From JAZFYD01 sp036443405 (lineage in GTDB: Bacteria; Planctomycetota; PLA2), in NCBI GenBank assembly GCA_036443405.1, contig JAZFYD010000122.1, positions 10,651 to 74,650 on the forward strand: a stretch of 64,000 bases of DNA, given 5' to 3'. Numbering within the stretch: the stretch's first letter is position 1; every line of letters begins with the position of its first letter. This document shows positions 50,021 to 58,405 of the stretch, in pieces. Both the position numbers and the translations under genes were made by a program. The notes beneath the pieces are model-generated. The model made no database searches, was not told the origin of the DNA, and saw only the letters and a list, made by a program, of their open reading frames with translations.

Positions 50021-51637
50021 GTGGCCCGCCTTGTTCTCTTGACGCTCCTGCTCGCGCTGCCGATGTCGGCGGCGCCGTCGGGCACTCGAATCGCGCTCCT
50101 GGATCTGCGGCCGAGTTTCTTGAAGCCGGGCAATCAACCGCTGCTGCGCAACGGCACGCGCAGAAGGCCGGGGCTGTTCATCGCGGAAAAGCGTTATCGC
50201 GGTTTGAACGCACCGCTGCCGTCCAGGATCGGGTTCGACCTCGAGTTGACCTTTACGAGCTTCCGCGTGAAGGTCGGGTTGCTGGACGGTGCGCACAAAT
50301 CGTCACAAGCGGTGTTTCGGGTTTTGGGCGACGGCAAGGTGCTCGCCGCAACGCCGCCGCTGTTCCCGGGGCAGGAGCCGGTCGAGTTGGTCGCGGATGT
50401 GAGCAACGTGTTCCTGCTCGAGCTCGTGTGCAAGAAGATCGGCCGCGGACACGCCAACGTCGCGTGGATCGGCGGGCAGTTGATCTCGCGTGCGGGCGCC
50501 GATCTGTCGCGATTCCGTCCGTTCAACGCGCCGTTTTCGCCGCGCGCGTATCCGTCGAAGTTTCGCCGCAGCGTGAACGAGGCGATCGACGGTGGCGTGC
50601 GCGCGCTCCAGCGGGTGCAGCGGGCGGGGGGTGAATGGCCGCGCCGTGGCGACCCGCTCGGGCTGACTGCGCTCTGCACGCTCGCGATCTTGAAAGGCGG
50701 CGTGAAGGCGACGGATCCGTCGGTTGTTCGTGCGTTCGAATTCATGAAGACGCAACCGTTCGAGCGCGTCTACGACGTTTCCGTTTTGTTAATGGCGATC
50801 GAGGCGAGGTACTTCCCCGGCGGCGCAGACGAGAAGGACGCGTACAAGAACCGGCCGAGGCTCGCGCGGAAGGTCATCCCGGAGGAGGACCGCGAGTGGA
50901 TCCGCCGCGCTGCGCGTTGGCTCGCCGATCAGCAGGGCATGGGTTTCAGGGATGCGTCGATGCGCGCGCTCAACCCGGTGTGGCGCTATCCGGGCGGCGG
51001 ATACGACCTGTCCAACACGCAGTACGCGCTGCTCGGATTGAGTGCGGCGCGCCGGTGCGCGGTGCCGAACTCAAAAGTGTGGCTGAAAGTGCTTCGGTTC
51101 CTCATCGGGGCGCAGGAGAAAGACGGGCCGCGCGTGCAGGTGTCGCGCTATGAGCGGCGCAAGAACTTCATCTATCGCCGCTACGAGAACGCGCAAGCCC
51201 GCGGGTTCGCGTACACGTTGACGACCCCGACCCCGACCGGGTCGATGACGTCGGCGGGGGTTTGCGCGTTGATCCTCTGCCAGCAGGCGCTTTATCGAAA
51301 CACGAAGTATCAACACGCATGGCGAGGCCGAACCCGCGCAGCGATTCGCGACGGGCTCGCGTGGATCGAGGAGTACTACACGGTCGAGGAGAACCCGTTC
51401 AAGTCGTCGTGGTGGACTTATTACCTGTTCAACCTCGAGCGCGCCGGCGTATTGCTGGACACGCGTTTCATCGGGACGCGCGATTGGTATCGCGAGGGCG
51501 CCGAGGCGCTCCTGAAACGCCGGCGCAAGGACGGTTCCTTCCTGGGCCCCGGCGGCGAATCGACCATCGACACGGCCTTCGCCGTGCTGTTCCTGAAACG
51601 CGCGACCGTCCCCGCCCGCACGTCCCCTCTCGATTGA
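50021..51637 (+). CDS. Secreted NPCBM plus prenyltransferase/squalene-cyclase-like protein
   Basis: A 538-residue protein with a signal peptide (RLVLLTLLLALPMSAAP) from GTG 50021. Residues about 20-170 resemble an NPCBM carbohydrate-binding module (FTSFRVKVGLLDGAHKSSQA, ANVAWIGGQLI). Residues about 185-530 look like the alpha/alpha toroid of terpenoid cyclases and prenyltransferases: GGVRALQRVQRAGGEWPRRG, YDLSNTQYALLGLSAARRC, SMTSAGVCALILCQQ, KDGSFLGPGGESTIDTAFAV. No DxDD cyclase motif was seen, so the toroid probably binds rather than catalyses. It follows polA by 46 bases. Similar secreted proteins are frequent in Planctomycetota. Confidence 0.75.
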   Translation: MARLVLLTLLLALPMSAAPSGTRIALLDLRPSFLKPGNQPLLRNGTRRRPGLFIAEKRYRGLNAPLPSRIGFDLELTFTSFRVKVGLLDGAHKSSQAVFRVLGDGKVLAATPPLFPGQEPVELVADVSNVFLLELVCKKIGRGHANVAWIGGQLISRAGADLSRFRPFNAPFSPRAYPSKFRRSVNEAIDGGVRALQRVQRAGGEWPRRGDPLGLTALCTLAILKGGVKATDPSVVRAFEFMKTQPFERVYDVSVLLMAIEARYFPGGADEKDAYKNRPRLARKVIPEEDREWIRRAARWLADQQGMGFRDASMRALNPVWRYPGGGYDLSNTQYALLGLSAARRCAVPNSKVWLKVLRFLIGAQEKDGPRVQVSRYERRKNFIYRRYENAQARGFAYTLTTPTPTGSMTSAGVCALILCQQALYRNTKYQHAWRGRTRAAIRDGLAWIEEYYTVEENPFKSSWWTYYLFNLERAGVLLDTRFIGTRDWYREGAEALLKRRRKDGSFLGPGGESTIDTAFAVLFLKRATVPARTSPLD

Positions 51638-51684
51638 TTCGTTCGATTCGTACCCGGTACGGACCGAACGAATGTGTCTCCGGC

Positions 51685-51838
51685 CCAACACCTGACGGTG
51701 TTGGAGCGTGCTTGCCCAACGGCTCACGCCGCCGTGTTGCTTGCCCAACGGCTTACGCCGTTGGAGCCCTCCGTTCGCACGGTCTGAGATGCGGCGCGGC
51801 CTTTTGGGTTTCTCTGCCCAACGGCTTACGCCGGGTGG
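51685..51838. repeat. Cluster of extragenic palindromic repeats (four units)
   Basis: Four related palindromes lie between two convergent genes. 51685-51704: CCAACACC-TGAC-GGTGTTGG. 51716-51738: CCAACGGC-TCAC-GCCG with a decayed right arm. 51745-51764: CCAACGGC-TTAC-GCCGTTGG. 51818-51838: CCAACGGC-TTAC-GCCG with a partly changed right arm. The first and third differ in the stem on both sides so that pairing is kept. Likely REP-like elements, which may also end transcription from both sides. Confidence 0.75.
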
Positions 51839-51862
51839 AAAACTCGCGGCGGACGGCTCGGT

Positions 51863-52942
51863 TCAGTTACCGCGGATCTGGTTGACGGTTTCGGTGTCCA
51901 GGCGTTTGCAGAGCGCGACGAGCAGTTGCAGCGTTGCGTCGTAATCGCGACGGTCGATGATCGAGCTGTGGCTGTGGATGTAGCGCGACGGCACGCAGAT
52001 CGCCAGGCTGGGAATTCCCTCGCCAACGATGTGGAAGCGGTTCGCATCCGTGCCGCCCGCCATGATCGTCGTCGTGTGATAAGGGATCTTCTCCTCCTCC
52101 GCGACATCGATGACAAACCGCGTCAGGCGCGGGTGCGACACGTGGCCGCGTTCGAGCAGCAAAATGCCGGCGCCGCCGCCGAGTTTTTCCTGCGCGCGGT
52201 CCGCCCCGGGGAACCCCGGCGTGTCGCGCGCGATGCCCACGTCCAGAGCGATCGCCAGATCCGGCTGGACCTTGGCCGCGCTCGTCGCCGCACCGCGCAG
52301 TCCGATCTCCTCCTGCACCGTTGCGACGCCGTAGACCGTGTTCGGATGATCGGTGTCGCGCAACTCTTTGAGCAGGTCCACGACGAGTCCGCAGCCGACG
52401 CGGTTGTCCCACGCCTTCACCACGAACAGGTCCGGGTTGACCAGCGGCTCGAACGGCGCATGCGGAACAACGAAGTCGCCGCGGCGCACGCCGCTCGCTT
52501 CCACCGCATCGAACCCGTCCGACACGCCGAGATCGATGAAGAGATCCTCGAGCTTCTGAACGTGTTTGCGCTCCTCGGCGTCGAGTTCGTGGGGGGGCTT
52601 GGAACCGACAACACCCAGGAAGTCGCCCTTGCGGGTCCGAACGGTGACGCGCTGGCCCAGCAGGACGTGGGGCCACCAGCCGCCAAGGGCCCGGAAGCGC
52701 AAGTACCCGCTCGGTTCGATGTCGGTGACCATGAACCCGACCTCGTCCATGTGGCCGGCGAACATCAGGAGCGGCCCGTCCCCGCTCCCGTTTTTCCGCG
52801 CGATGAACGAACCGATGTTGTCCTTTGACGTCTCGCAGAAACCCTCGGTCTCGCGGCGCAGAATGGCGGCGACGTCATCTTCCAGCCCCGGCGGGCCAAA
52901 GGCCTCCGTGAGCTCCTTCAAAAACGCGTTGCGATCGTCCAT
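51863..52942 (-). CDS. M42 family metallopeptidase
   Basis: A 359-residue cytoplasmic aminopeptidase of the M42 (FrvX/glutamyl aminopeptidase-like) family. Metal and catalytic residues are visible: His64 and Asp66 in FAGHMDEVGF, the bridging Asp in AWDNRVGCG, the Glu pair in VQEEIGLRG, Asp in ALDVGIARD, and His in YIHSHSSIID. GGTDANRF is also typical. GGAG six bases before ATG 52942 favours this start over GTG 52957. Members form large tetrahedral assemblies and trim peptides. Convergent with the prenyltransferase-like gene, with palindromic repeats between. Confidence 0.93.
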   Translation of the reverse strand: MDDRNAFLKELTEAFGPPGLEDDVAAILRRETEGFCETSKDNIGSFIARKNGSGDGPLLMFAGHMDEVGFMVTDIEPSGYLRFRALGGWWPHVLLGQRVTVRTRKGDFLGVVGSKPPHELDAEERKHVQKLEDLFIDLGVSDGFDAVEASGVRRGDFVVPHAPFEPLVNPDLFVVKAWDNRVGCGLVVDLLKELRDTDHPNTVYGVATVQEEIGLRGAATSAAKVQPDLAIALDVGIARDTPGFPGADRAQEKLGGGAGILLLERGHVSHPRLTRFVIDVAEEEKIPYHTTTIMAGGTDANRFHIVGEGIPSLAICVPSRYIHSHSSIIDRRDYDATLQLLVALCKRLDTETVNQIRGN

Positions 52943-53026
52943 GTCCGCTCCGTTCACTTAGCCAACATCGGGTCCCAATCAACCGGACCGGGAAGTGTAG
53001 CCCATGGCCCACGGGATTGGAGCCGC

Positions 53027-53287
53027 GTGATAAAGTTCGTCCCGATGGCAGACCGAAGCGATCTCCAGCGCCGCATCGTGATGGGTGTGGGCTTGGACGG
53101 TGACGGGCACGCGCGCGTCACACGTGGCGAGGACTTTGTGATCCTCGGCGGATCCGAAGGCACGCACCATCACATGCAGGACGGCGTGCTGAAGTTCCAA
53201 GAGACCCTTCGCAAGATGGGGACCGATCAGCACAGCGCTTCCAACGAGCAGATGGAAGAAGCGGCGCGCGAATCCGGATTGGCGTGA
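53027..53287 (+). CDS. Small hypothetical protein
   Basis: An 86-residue soluble protein: VMGVGLDGDGHARVTRGEDF, then ILGGSEGTHHHMQDGVLKFQ. The GTG at 53027 has GGAG four bases upstream; the ATG at 53045 lacks a ribosome-binding site but would also give a plausible protein of 80 residues. No known motif; His-rich stretch THHHMQ. Divergent from the M42 gene and followed by palindromic repeats. Confidence 0.6.
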   Translation: MIKFVPMADRSDLQRRIVMGVGLDGDGHARVTRGEDFVILGGSEGTHHHMQDGVLKFQETLRKMGTDQHSASNEQMEEAARESGLA

Positions 53288-53289
53288 CA

Positions 53290-53375
53290 GTGTTGCTTGC
53301 CCAACGGCTGACGCCGTTGGAGCCCTACGTTCGAACGGTCTGAGATGCGGCGCGCCCAACCGTTGACGCTGTTGG
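53290..53375. repeat. Extragenic palindromic repeats (two units) within a 65-bp direct repeat
   Basis: 53301-53320 is a perfect palindrome, CCAACGGC-TGAC-GCCGTTGG. 53356-53375 is a second unit with one mismatch and one wobble pair. Bases 53290-53354 match 51734-51798 with only three differences over 65 positions, so a longer unit than the palindrome has been copied. The site follows the small gene ending at 53287. Confidence 0.75.
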
Positions 53376-53552
53376 AGCCATGCAGGCGAAGCGTCTGATA
53401 TGTGGCGCGGCTCTTGCCCCGCTCACCCAGCCGATACCGATACCGCCGATACGCCCGATACGGTGCCAGTTAACTTTTTGCGACTGTTCGTGGCGCGAGA
53501 ACGGGGGATTGGCGCGAATTCGCAGGGTCGCTTGTTCGCAGGTTGGCGGCGC
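53376..53552. other. Intergenic spacer with CCGATAC repeats and TGGCGCGA octamers
   Basis: CCGATAC-like units recur at 53431-53463. TGGCGCGA occurs at 53491-53498 and 53510-53517, the same octamer as upstream of the 5553 regulator; the 12-mer GATTGGCGCGAA is shared exactly by 5408-5419 and 53507-53518. No gene seen. Confidence 0.4.
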
Positions 53553-54455
53553 TCAGCGCCGCGGGCCTAGCACGCCCGCGACGGCGATCGCGGCGGCGAG
53601 GAGAATCTCGCCGATCCACAGGCCCGCTGTCAGGCGCTTGTCGAGCATCACGATCTTGCCGCCCGGGCCGAGGCGCACAATCGGCGCCGTCGATCCGCGG
53701 AGTTTGGCGTAGGCGATGAGCGGTTGCCCGATGCCGGCCTGCTGGACCCAGAGGTAGTCTTCGATCTGCGGGTCAGTCAAGCCGCGCAGGCGCTCGGCCT
53801 CGCCGATGCGCTGGTCGAGCAGGATGCGTTCGCCTTTGTCGCGCGTTCCGTGTGTCATCTCGCGCTCGCGGACCAACTGTTCGACTCCCATGTCGAGATC
53901 CTGCCGTGTCACCTCGACACGCTCGGCGGTCGTGCGTTCGAACACCCAACCTCCGGCGATCATCGAGGTGAATCCGAGCACGACACACAGCACGGCGACC
54001 ATGGTGGCGGCCACACGCGTCTGCGGGACCGAGCGGCCGCGGAACCCGTGGCGGCAGCCGGCCGCCGCCGCGAATCCGAGCACCAGTCCCGTGACTGCCG
54101 GGGCCGCGAAATCGAGCGCAGCCGTCACCGCGCCAAGCGCCGCGCCGAGCACGATGACGCCGATGCCGCCAAACACGAGTCCTTTGACTGCGCGTTCGCG
54201 CGTAATGAATATCGGCGGCGGGCCCGAAACGTCAAACCGCGGAGGCGCCCCACCAAACTCGGAGTCGGCGTCGGAGTATTCGTAGCCGTCGAGCGCCGGG
54301 TCGTTGATGGGCGGCGGGGGAGCCGAATCCATATGCGAATCCGACGGTTCGATCGGCAACTGCATCCCACACTTGGGGCACTGCACCTGAACGACGCCGG
54401 CGATGTCCGCGAGAAAGGAGTGGGCACAACGGGTGCACGCGGTCTTGACGAGCAT
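53553..54455 (-). CDS. Zinc-ribbon membrane protein
   Basis: A 300-residue protein with an N-terminal zinc ribbon (CTRC then CPKC, residues 7-10 and about 26-29, MJ0042-like). A Pro/Asp-rich linker leads to several hydrophobic segments (GLVFGGIGVIVLGAALGAV, VAATMVAVLCVVLGFTSMI), a charged helical part (REREMTHGTRDKGERILLDQ) and a final helix (IGEILLAAAIAVAGVLG). Function unknown. ATG 54455 places the ribbon at the usual distance; ATG 54476 is the alternative. Confidence 0.7.
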   Translation of the reverse strand: MLVKTACTRCAHSFLADIAGVVQVQCPKCGMQLPIEPSDSHMDSAPPPPINDPALDGYEYSDADSEFGGAPPRFDVSGPPPIFITRERAVKGLVFGGIGVIVLGAALGAVTAALDFAAPAVTGLVLGFAAAAGCRHGFRGRSVPQTRVAATMVAVLCVVLGFTSMIAGGWVFERTTAERVEVTRQDLDMGVEQLVREREMTHGTRDKGERILLDQRIGEAERLRGLTDPQIEDYLWVQQAGIGQPLIAYAKLRGSTAPIVRLGPGGKIVMLDKRLTAGLWIGEILLAAAIAVAGVLGPRR

Positions 54456-54577
54456 GTCTGCCCGGTTATCGACCATCCGCGCTGGATGACTTGAGCGGGC
54501 CGTAGGCGCGCCCCGAGCCCGGATTTCCGGCTGATTGAGCCCGGATTTGGCGCCCGGAAATGCGTTAGAGTGCGGCC

Positions 54578-55369
54578 ATGAGCCCTGAACGCCCCAGCCT
54601 CCTCGAACTAGACGGCCCCGTGGCCGTCATCACGGTCAACCGCCCGGACAAGCTGAACGCGCTCAACGACAAGACCCTGGTCGATATCGCAGCCCAGTTT
54701 GTCTCCGCAAGAGACGACGAGACCGTGCGTTGCGTCATCCTGACCGGCGCGGAGGCCAAGCGCCCCTCGTTCGTGGCCGGCGCGGACATCCAGGAGATGG
54801 CCGATCAGACGCCGCTTCAGGCGAAAGCGCGCTCGCGGCTCGGACAGGGCGTGTGCGATGTCATCGAAAACCTGGGAAAACCCGTGATCGCTGCGATCAA
54901 CGGCTTCGCGTTCGGCGGCGGCCTCGAGCTCGCGCTCGCGTGTCACATCCGGCTCGCAAGCGCCGATGCCCGCCTCGGCCTACCCGAGGTGACGCTTGGC
55001 ATCATCCCGGGGTTTGGCGGCACCCAGCGTCTGCCGCGCATCATCGGTCTCGGTCCGGCGCTGGAACTCCTCACGACGGGGCGGCCTGTGCTGGCTGAGG
55101 AGGCCCACCGCCTCGGGCTCGTGAATCACGTGCACCCGGCTGATGAACTCATGCAAAAGGCCCGTGAAATGGCGGCCCAGATCGCGGCCAACGGGCCGAT
55201 CGCGGTCCGGCTGGCGCTCGAGGCTGCGCTGCGCGGGCGGTCCCAGCCGCTCGACGACGGTCTGCGCCACGAGCAGAACCTGTTCGGCCTCGTGTCGGCG
55301 ACGGAAGACATGCACAACGGGCTGCATGCGTTCCTGGAGAAGCGCAAACCGGACTATCTGGGGCGCTGA
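54578..55369 (+). CDS. Enoyl-CoA hydratase/isomerase family protein
   Basis: A 263-residue crotonase. The oxyanion-hole segments are FVAGADIQEM and INGFAFGGGLELALACHIRL. Both Glu positions of true hydratases are occupied (Glu in GGGLELALAC, Glu in GLPEVTLGIIPGFGGTQRLP). This supports hydration of 2-enoyl-CoA in fatty-acid breakdown or a related path. ATG 54578 with standard length. No other beta-oxidation gene is adjacent, so the pathway cannot be fixed. Confidence 0.93.
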   Translation: MSPERPSLLELDGPVAVITVNRPDKLNALNDKTLVDIAAQFVSARDDETVRCVILTGAEAKRPSFVAGADIQEMADQTPLQAKARSRLGQGVCDVIENLGKPVIAAINGFAFGGGLELALACHIRLASADARLGLPEVTLGIIPGFGGTQRLPRIIGLGPALELLTTGRPVLAEEAHRLGLVNHVHPADELMQKAREMAAQIAANGPIAVRLALEAALRGRSQPLDDGLRHEQNLFGLVSATEDMHNGLHAFLEKRKPDYLGR

Positions 55370-55496
55370 TCGGAACCGGGCCGCGCGGATCCTCCCCGCG
55401 CGTCGCGCCGCGGCATCGTCGCGATGAATTTGCGGGACATGTCGAATAAACACGACGTGAGTTTTTGCGACGCGTACGTAAAAGGGCGGCTGTTGG

Positions 55497-55796
55497 ATGG
55501 CGCCTGAAACCATCGCTACGCATAATGCGTCCATGACGCTCGCATCGCGATTCCGTACGTGGATCGGAGAGGAAATCGGGAGCAACGCGGTCCCGGCGAT
55601 CCGCGCCCATTTGGAGATGAACGGCTACCGACTATTCAGCTTCGTGGAGCACGACGGCCGCTGGCGCCGCGATGTCTATCACGCTGAACACGGGTTTTTC
55701 CAGGCGCACGGCGTCGAGGACGGGGAAGCGCTCCTGCGCATCCTCTGCCAGATCTGGTTGGTCGAGTCACTCGCGGCCGTGCCCGAGCAGGGCTAG
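55497..55796 (+). CDS. Small hypothetical protein
   Basis: A 99-residue protein with the sequence GEEIGSNAVPAIRAHLEMNG, then YRLFSFVEHDGRWRRDVYHA, and EALLRILCQIWLVESL near the end. No motif known to me. A start at ATG 55533 (MTLASRFRTW) is also possible. It ends 52 bases before a MITE-like element. Same strand as the crotonase gene, 127 bases downstream of it. Confidence 0.5.
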   Translation: MAPETIATHNASMTLASRFRTWIGEEIGSNAVPAIRAHLEMNGYRLFSFVEHDGRWRRDVYHAEHGFFQAHGVEDGEALLRILCQIWLVESLAAVPEQG

Positions 55797-55848
55797 ACGG
55801 ACCCTAGTACCTGCGGCCGCCGCGCGCGCACTCGCGCCGGGCCAAGCT

Positions 55849-56051
55849 TAGGGTCTGTCTGAAAACTCCTCCTGGCTTCGATCGGCTGGGAGTACCGCCG
55901 GCTCAACGGCTGACGCCGTTGATGCGTTCCGTCAGGCGCCGTTCGCCTCCTCGCGGTAGCTTTCGATGGATACGGCGTCGTCGGCGAACGACGCCTGACG
56001 AACCTCCCAGCTCGATCTCTGGCCGACGGAGGAGTTCTCAGACAGACCCTA
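55849..56051. mobile_element. 203-bp MITE-like element with 24-bp terminal inverted repeats
   Basis: The ends 55849-55872 and 56028-56051 are inverted copies with one mismatch, starting TAGGGTCTGTCTGA. Inside, arms at about 55930-55946 and 55982-55999 (around GGCGAACGACGCCTGAC) also pair, so the whole unit can fold on itself. It contains the palindrome CAACGGC-TGAC-GCCGTTG at 55904-55921. No coding frame. This is the structure of a non-autonomous transposable element. It lies 56 bases before the dehydrogenase-rhomboid gene. Confidence 0.7.
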
Positions 56052-56107
56052 GGCGCCACTGCTATATTCGCCGATTCGCTTAAAGGCGCGTCGGGAGGAC
56101 ATTCTGC

Positions 56108-58405
56108 ATGCAAACCATCGGCGTGATCGCCGGAGACGGCATCGGTGAAGAGGTCGTAAACGAGGGCCTCCGGGTACTCGAGGCCGTGGCCGCTGTAACC
56201 GGATTCCAATACAAACTCGAGCACTACCCCTACGGCGCGGAGCATTACCTGAAGACGGGGGAGGCCTTCCCGGATTCGGCATTGCGCGCGATTCGCGACC
56301 AAGACGCCGTACTGCTGGGCGCCGTCGGCGACCCGCGTGTCGAGACCGGCTACCTCGAGCGCGAGATCATCATGGGCCTGCGCTTTGGCCTCGATCTCTA
56401 TGTCAACCTGCGGCCGATCAAGCTCTACGCGGAGCACCTCTGCCCGCTCAAGGGTGTGACGCCGGCGCAGATCGACATGACGATCGTTCGCGAGAACACC
56501 GAGGGCGGTTACCTCGGCCTCGGCGGCCTGGTCAAGAAGGGCACGCCGGACGAGATCGCGATCTGCGACATGGTCTGGACGCGCAAGGGTGTTGAGCGCG
56601 TCATCCGCTACTCGTTCGAACTCGCGCGGAGCCGCAACAAGAAAAAGCGCGTGACGCTGATCGACAAAGCGAACGCGATTCGCCCGCAGGACCTCTGGAC
56701 GCGCACGTTCGAGGAGGTCGGCGCGGAGTACCCCGACATCGAGCGCGACCACGCGTACATCGATGCCGCGTGCATGTGGATGGTGAAAAACCCCGAGTGG
56801 TTCGACGTCGGCGTGACGACCAACCTCTTCGGCGACATCATCACCGACCTCGGCGCGATCCTGCAGGGCGGGCTCGGCGTGGCCGCTTCCGGCAACCTGC
56901 ACCCGGGCAAGGTCTCCATGTTCGAGCCGATCCACGGATCGGCACCCAAGTACAAGGGCAAGAACGTTGCCTGTCCGGTCGCGACGATCGCCGCGGTCCA
57001 GATGATGCTGGACTACCTCGGCGATTCCGACGGCGCTCAACTCATCGATGACGCCATCACCTCGGTGCTGCGCACGAAGAAGATCCCTTCGCTGAAGGCC
57101 GGCGCGATCCCGACGGACAAGGCCGGGGAGATCATCATCGACGAGATCAAGTCGGCGGCCGGGAAGGCCGGGGCGGGGCGAGCAGGAGGGATCGTGTTCC
57201 TCCCGATCGGCGACTACCCCACCCCGCGAGGGGTCACTCCGTGGGTCACACGGCTCCTGATTGGCCTCAACGTCCTGGCGTTCTTTGCCGTCAACATTTC
57301 GGGCAACCGTCTGCTCACCGACGAGGAGCGCCGGGATCCGGAGATCCGCGCGGCCGTGGACACGCTCTGGGAGATGGAGACGAAGCTCGCCCTGGCGCAC
57401 GGCGAGGCGCCGCAGCCCCGCGCGTCGTTCGAGAACACCGTCTCCGCGACCGACGTGACGCTCTGGCGCTTCGGTTACAAGCCGGGCCAGGCGAGCCTGC
57501 TCACGCTGCTTCTGTGCATCTTCTTGCACGGCGGATGGATGCACATCTTCGGCAACATGCTGTTCTTGTGGATCTACGGCGACAACGTCGAGGCACGGCT
57601 CGGGCACATCGGCTACCTCGTTGCGTATCTCGTTACGGGCGTCATCGCGACGCTGGCGTTCGCAGTTCGCAACTCCGATAGCCTCATCCCGTTGATCGGC
57701 GCTTCGGGTGCGATCTCCGGCGTGCTCGGCCTGTACCTGATCTGGTTTCCGCACAACCGGATCCGCATCCTCTACTTCTTCTTTTTCATCGGGACCCTCG
57801 ACCTGCCGGCGTACGTCGTGTTGTTGTTCTACATCGTGCTCGAGAACCTTCTGCCGGAGTTCGCGGGCGCGGGTGGCAGCACCGCGTATCTCGCGCACAT
57901 CGGCGGGTTCTTCGCGGGCGTTTTAGGCGCGGTCGCCATCAACATGATTACCGGCAAGCGTCCAGTACCGGTGCCGGACGTGCGCGGATGGCGCAACCGG
58001 CGCGTGCGCCGCAGCCCGATGTCCGAACTCCGGCGTAGTTCGGCGACCGAAGCTTTCACCGAAGCGATGCGTGGCGGGCGCATGGCGGAGGCCGCACACG
58101 CGTTTGCGCGGGTGGCGCGCGAGGGTGGAGCGACGCCCGCTGCCTCCGATGTGTTCCAGCTCGGCCAGTGGCTCTATGACTCGAGCTACGCGCGCGATGC
58201 GATCGCGGTGTTCCGTTATTACATGCGCCAATTCCCGCGCGGCCAGGACCTCGATCGCGTGCACCTCGGCGCCGGCATCCTGAAGGCGCGTGTGCTGAAA
58301 CAGCCGCAATCCGCCCGCCAAGACTTCCTGACGGCGATCGATCTGGCGCGGGACAAGACCACGGCCGACCTCGCGCGGGCGGAGTTGGAGCGTTTGGGCG
58401 GTTAG
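56108..58405 (+). CDS. Isocitrate/isopropylmalate-type dehydrogenase fused to rhomboid protease and TPR-like tail
   Basis: A 765-residue single frame. Residues 1 to about 350 are a decarboxylating beta-hydroxyacid dehydrogenase: IGVIAGDGIGEEVVNEGL, DAVLLGAVGDPR, IVRENTEGGYLG, LIDKANAIRPQDLW, TTNLFGDIITDLGA and FEPIHGSAPKY for NAD binding. The substrate is not settled. A Gly/Ala linker (AAGKAGAGRAGG) leads at about 363 into a rhomboid membrane protease: FLHGGWMHIFGNMLFLW, Ser533 in GASGAISG, His597 in AHIGGFFAG. Residues about 640-765 are TPR-like. GGGAGGA eight bases before ATG 56108 fits the start. A second ribosome-binding site and GTG sit exactly at the linker end, so two products are possible. 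A lost stop codon or an assembly error must be excluded. Confidence 0.85.
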   Translation: MQTIGVIAGDGIGEEVVNEGLRVLEAVAAVTGFQYKLEHYPYGAEHYLKTGEAFPDSALRAIRDQDAVLLGAVGDPRVETGYLEREIIMGLRFGLDLYVNLRPIKLYAEHLCPLKGVTPAQIDMTIVRENTEGGYLGLGGLVKKGTPDEIAICDMVWTRKGVERVIRYSFELARSRNKKKRVTLIDKANAIRPQDLWTRTFEEVGAEYPDIERDHAYIDAACMWMVKNPEWFDVGVTTNLFGDIITDLGAILQGGLGVAASGNLHPGKVSMFEPIHGSAPKYKGKNVACPVATIAAVQMMLDYLGDSDGAQLIDDAITSVLRTKKIPSLKAGAIPTDKAGEIIIDEIKSAAGKAGAGRAGGIVFLPIGDYPTPRGVTPWVTRLLIGLNVLAFFAVNISGNRLLTDEERRDPEIRAAVDTLWEMETKLALAHGEAPQPRASFENTVSATDVTLWRFGYKPGQASLLTLLLCIFLHGGWMHIFGNMLFLWIYGDNVEARLGHIGYLVAYLVTGVIATLAFAVRNSDSLIPLIGASGAISGVLGLYLIWFPHNRIRILYFFFFIGTLDLPAYVVLLFYIVLENLLPEFAGAGGSTAYLAHIGGFFAGVLGAVAINMITGKRPVPVPDVRGWRNRRVRRSPMSELRRSSATEAFTEAMRGGRMAEAAHAFARVAREGGATPAASDVFQLGQWLYDSSYARDAIAVFRYYMRQFPRGQDLDRVHLGAGILKARVLKQPQSARQDFLTAIDLARDKTTADLARAELERLGG
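57184..57196 (+). promoter_or_regulatory. Internal ribosome-binding site and GTG at the start of the rhomboid part
   Basis: AGGAGGG (57184-57190) followed by in-frame GTG (57194-57196) begins FLPIGDYPTPRGVTPWVT, a typical N-terminus for free-standing rhomboids of this group. Spacing is short (4 bases after AGGAGG). This suggests the rhomboid was, or still is, made separately. Confidence 0.5.

Noticed and set aside
48238..50133. A 631-codon open frame opposite polA
   Set aside because: Mirror frame of a well-conserved polymerase; no motif, signal or ribosome-binding site.
51661..53420. CRISPR array suggested by repeated GGCTTACGCC units
   Set aside because: Spacing is irregular, units are palindromic and only four to six in number, a gene lies between clusters, and no cas genes are present.
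53431..53463. CCGATAC iterons as a replication origin
   Set aside because: Too few and too irregular, no DnaA boxes or rep gene nearby.
55793..57898. A 701-codon open frame on the minus strand across the dehydrogenase-rhomboid gene
   Set aside because: It is antisense to clear enzyme domains, Arg/Asp/Val-rich with no fold-like pattern, and crosses the MITE-like element; it is a by-product of GC-rich codon bias.
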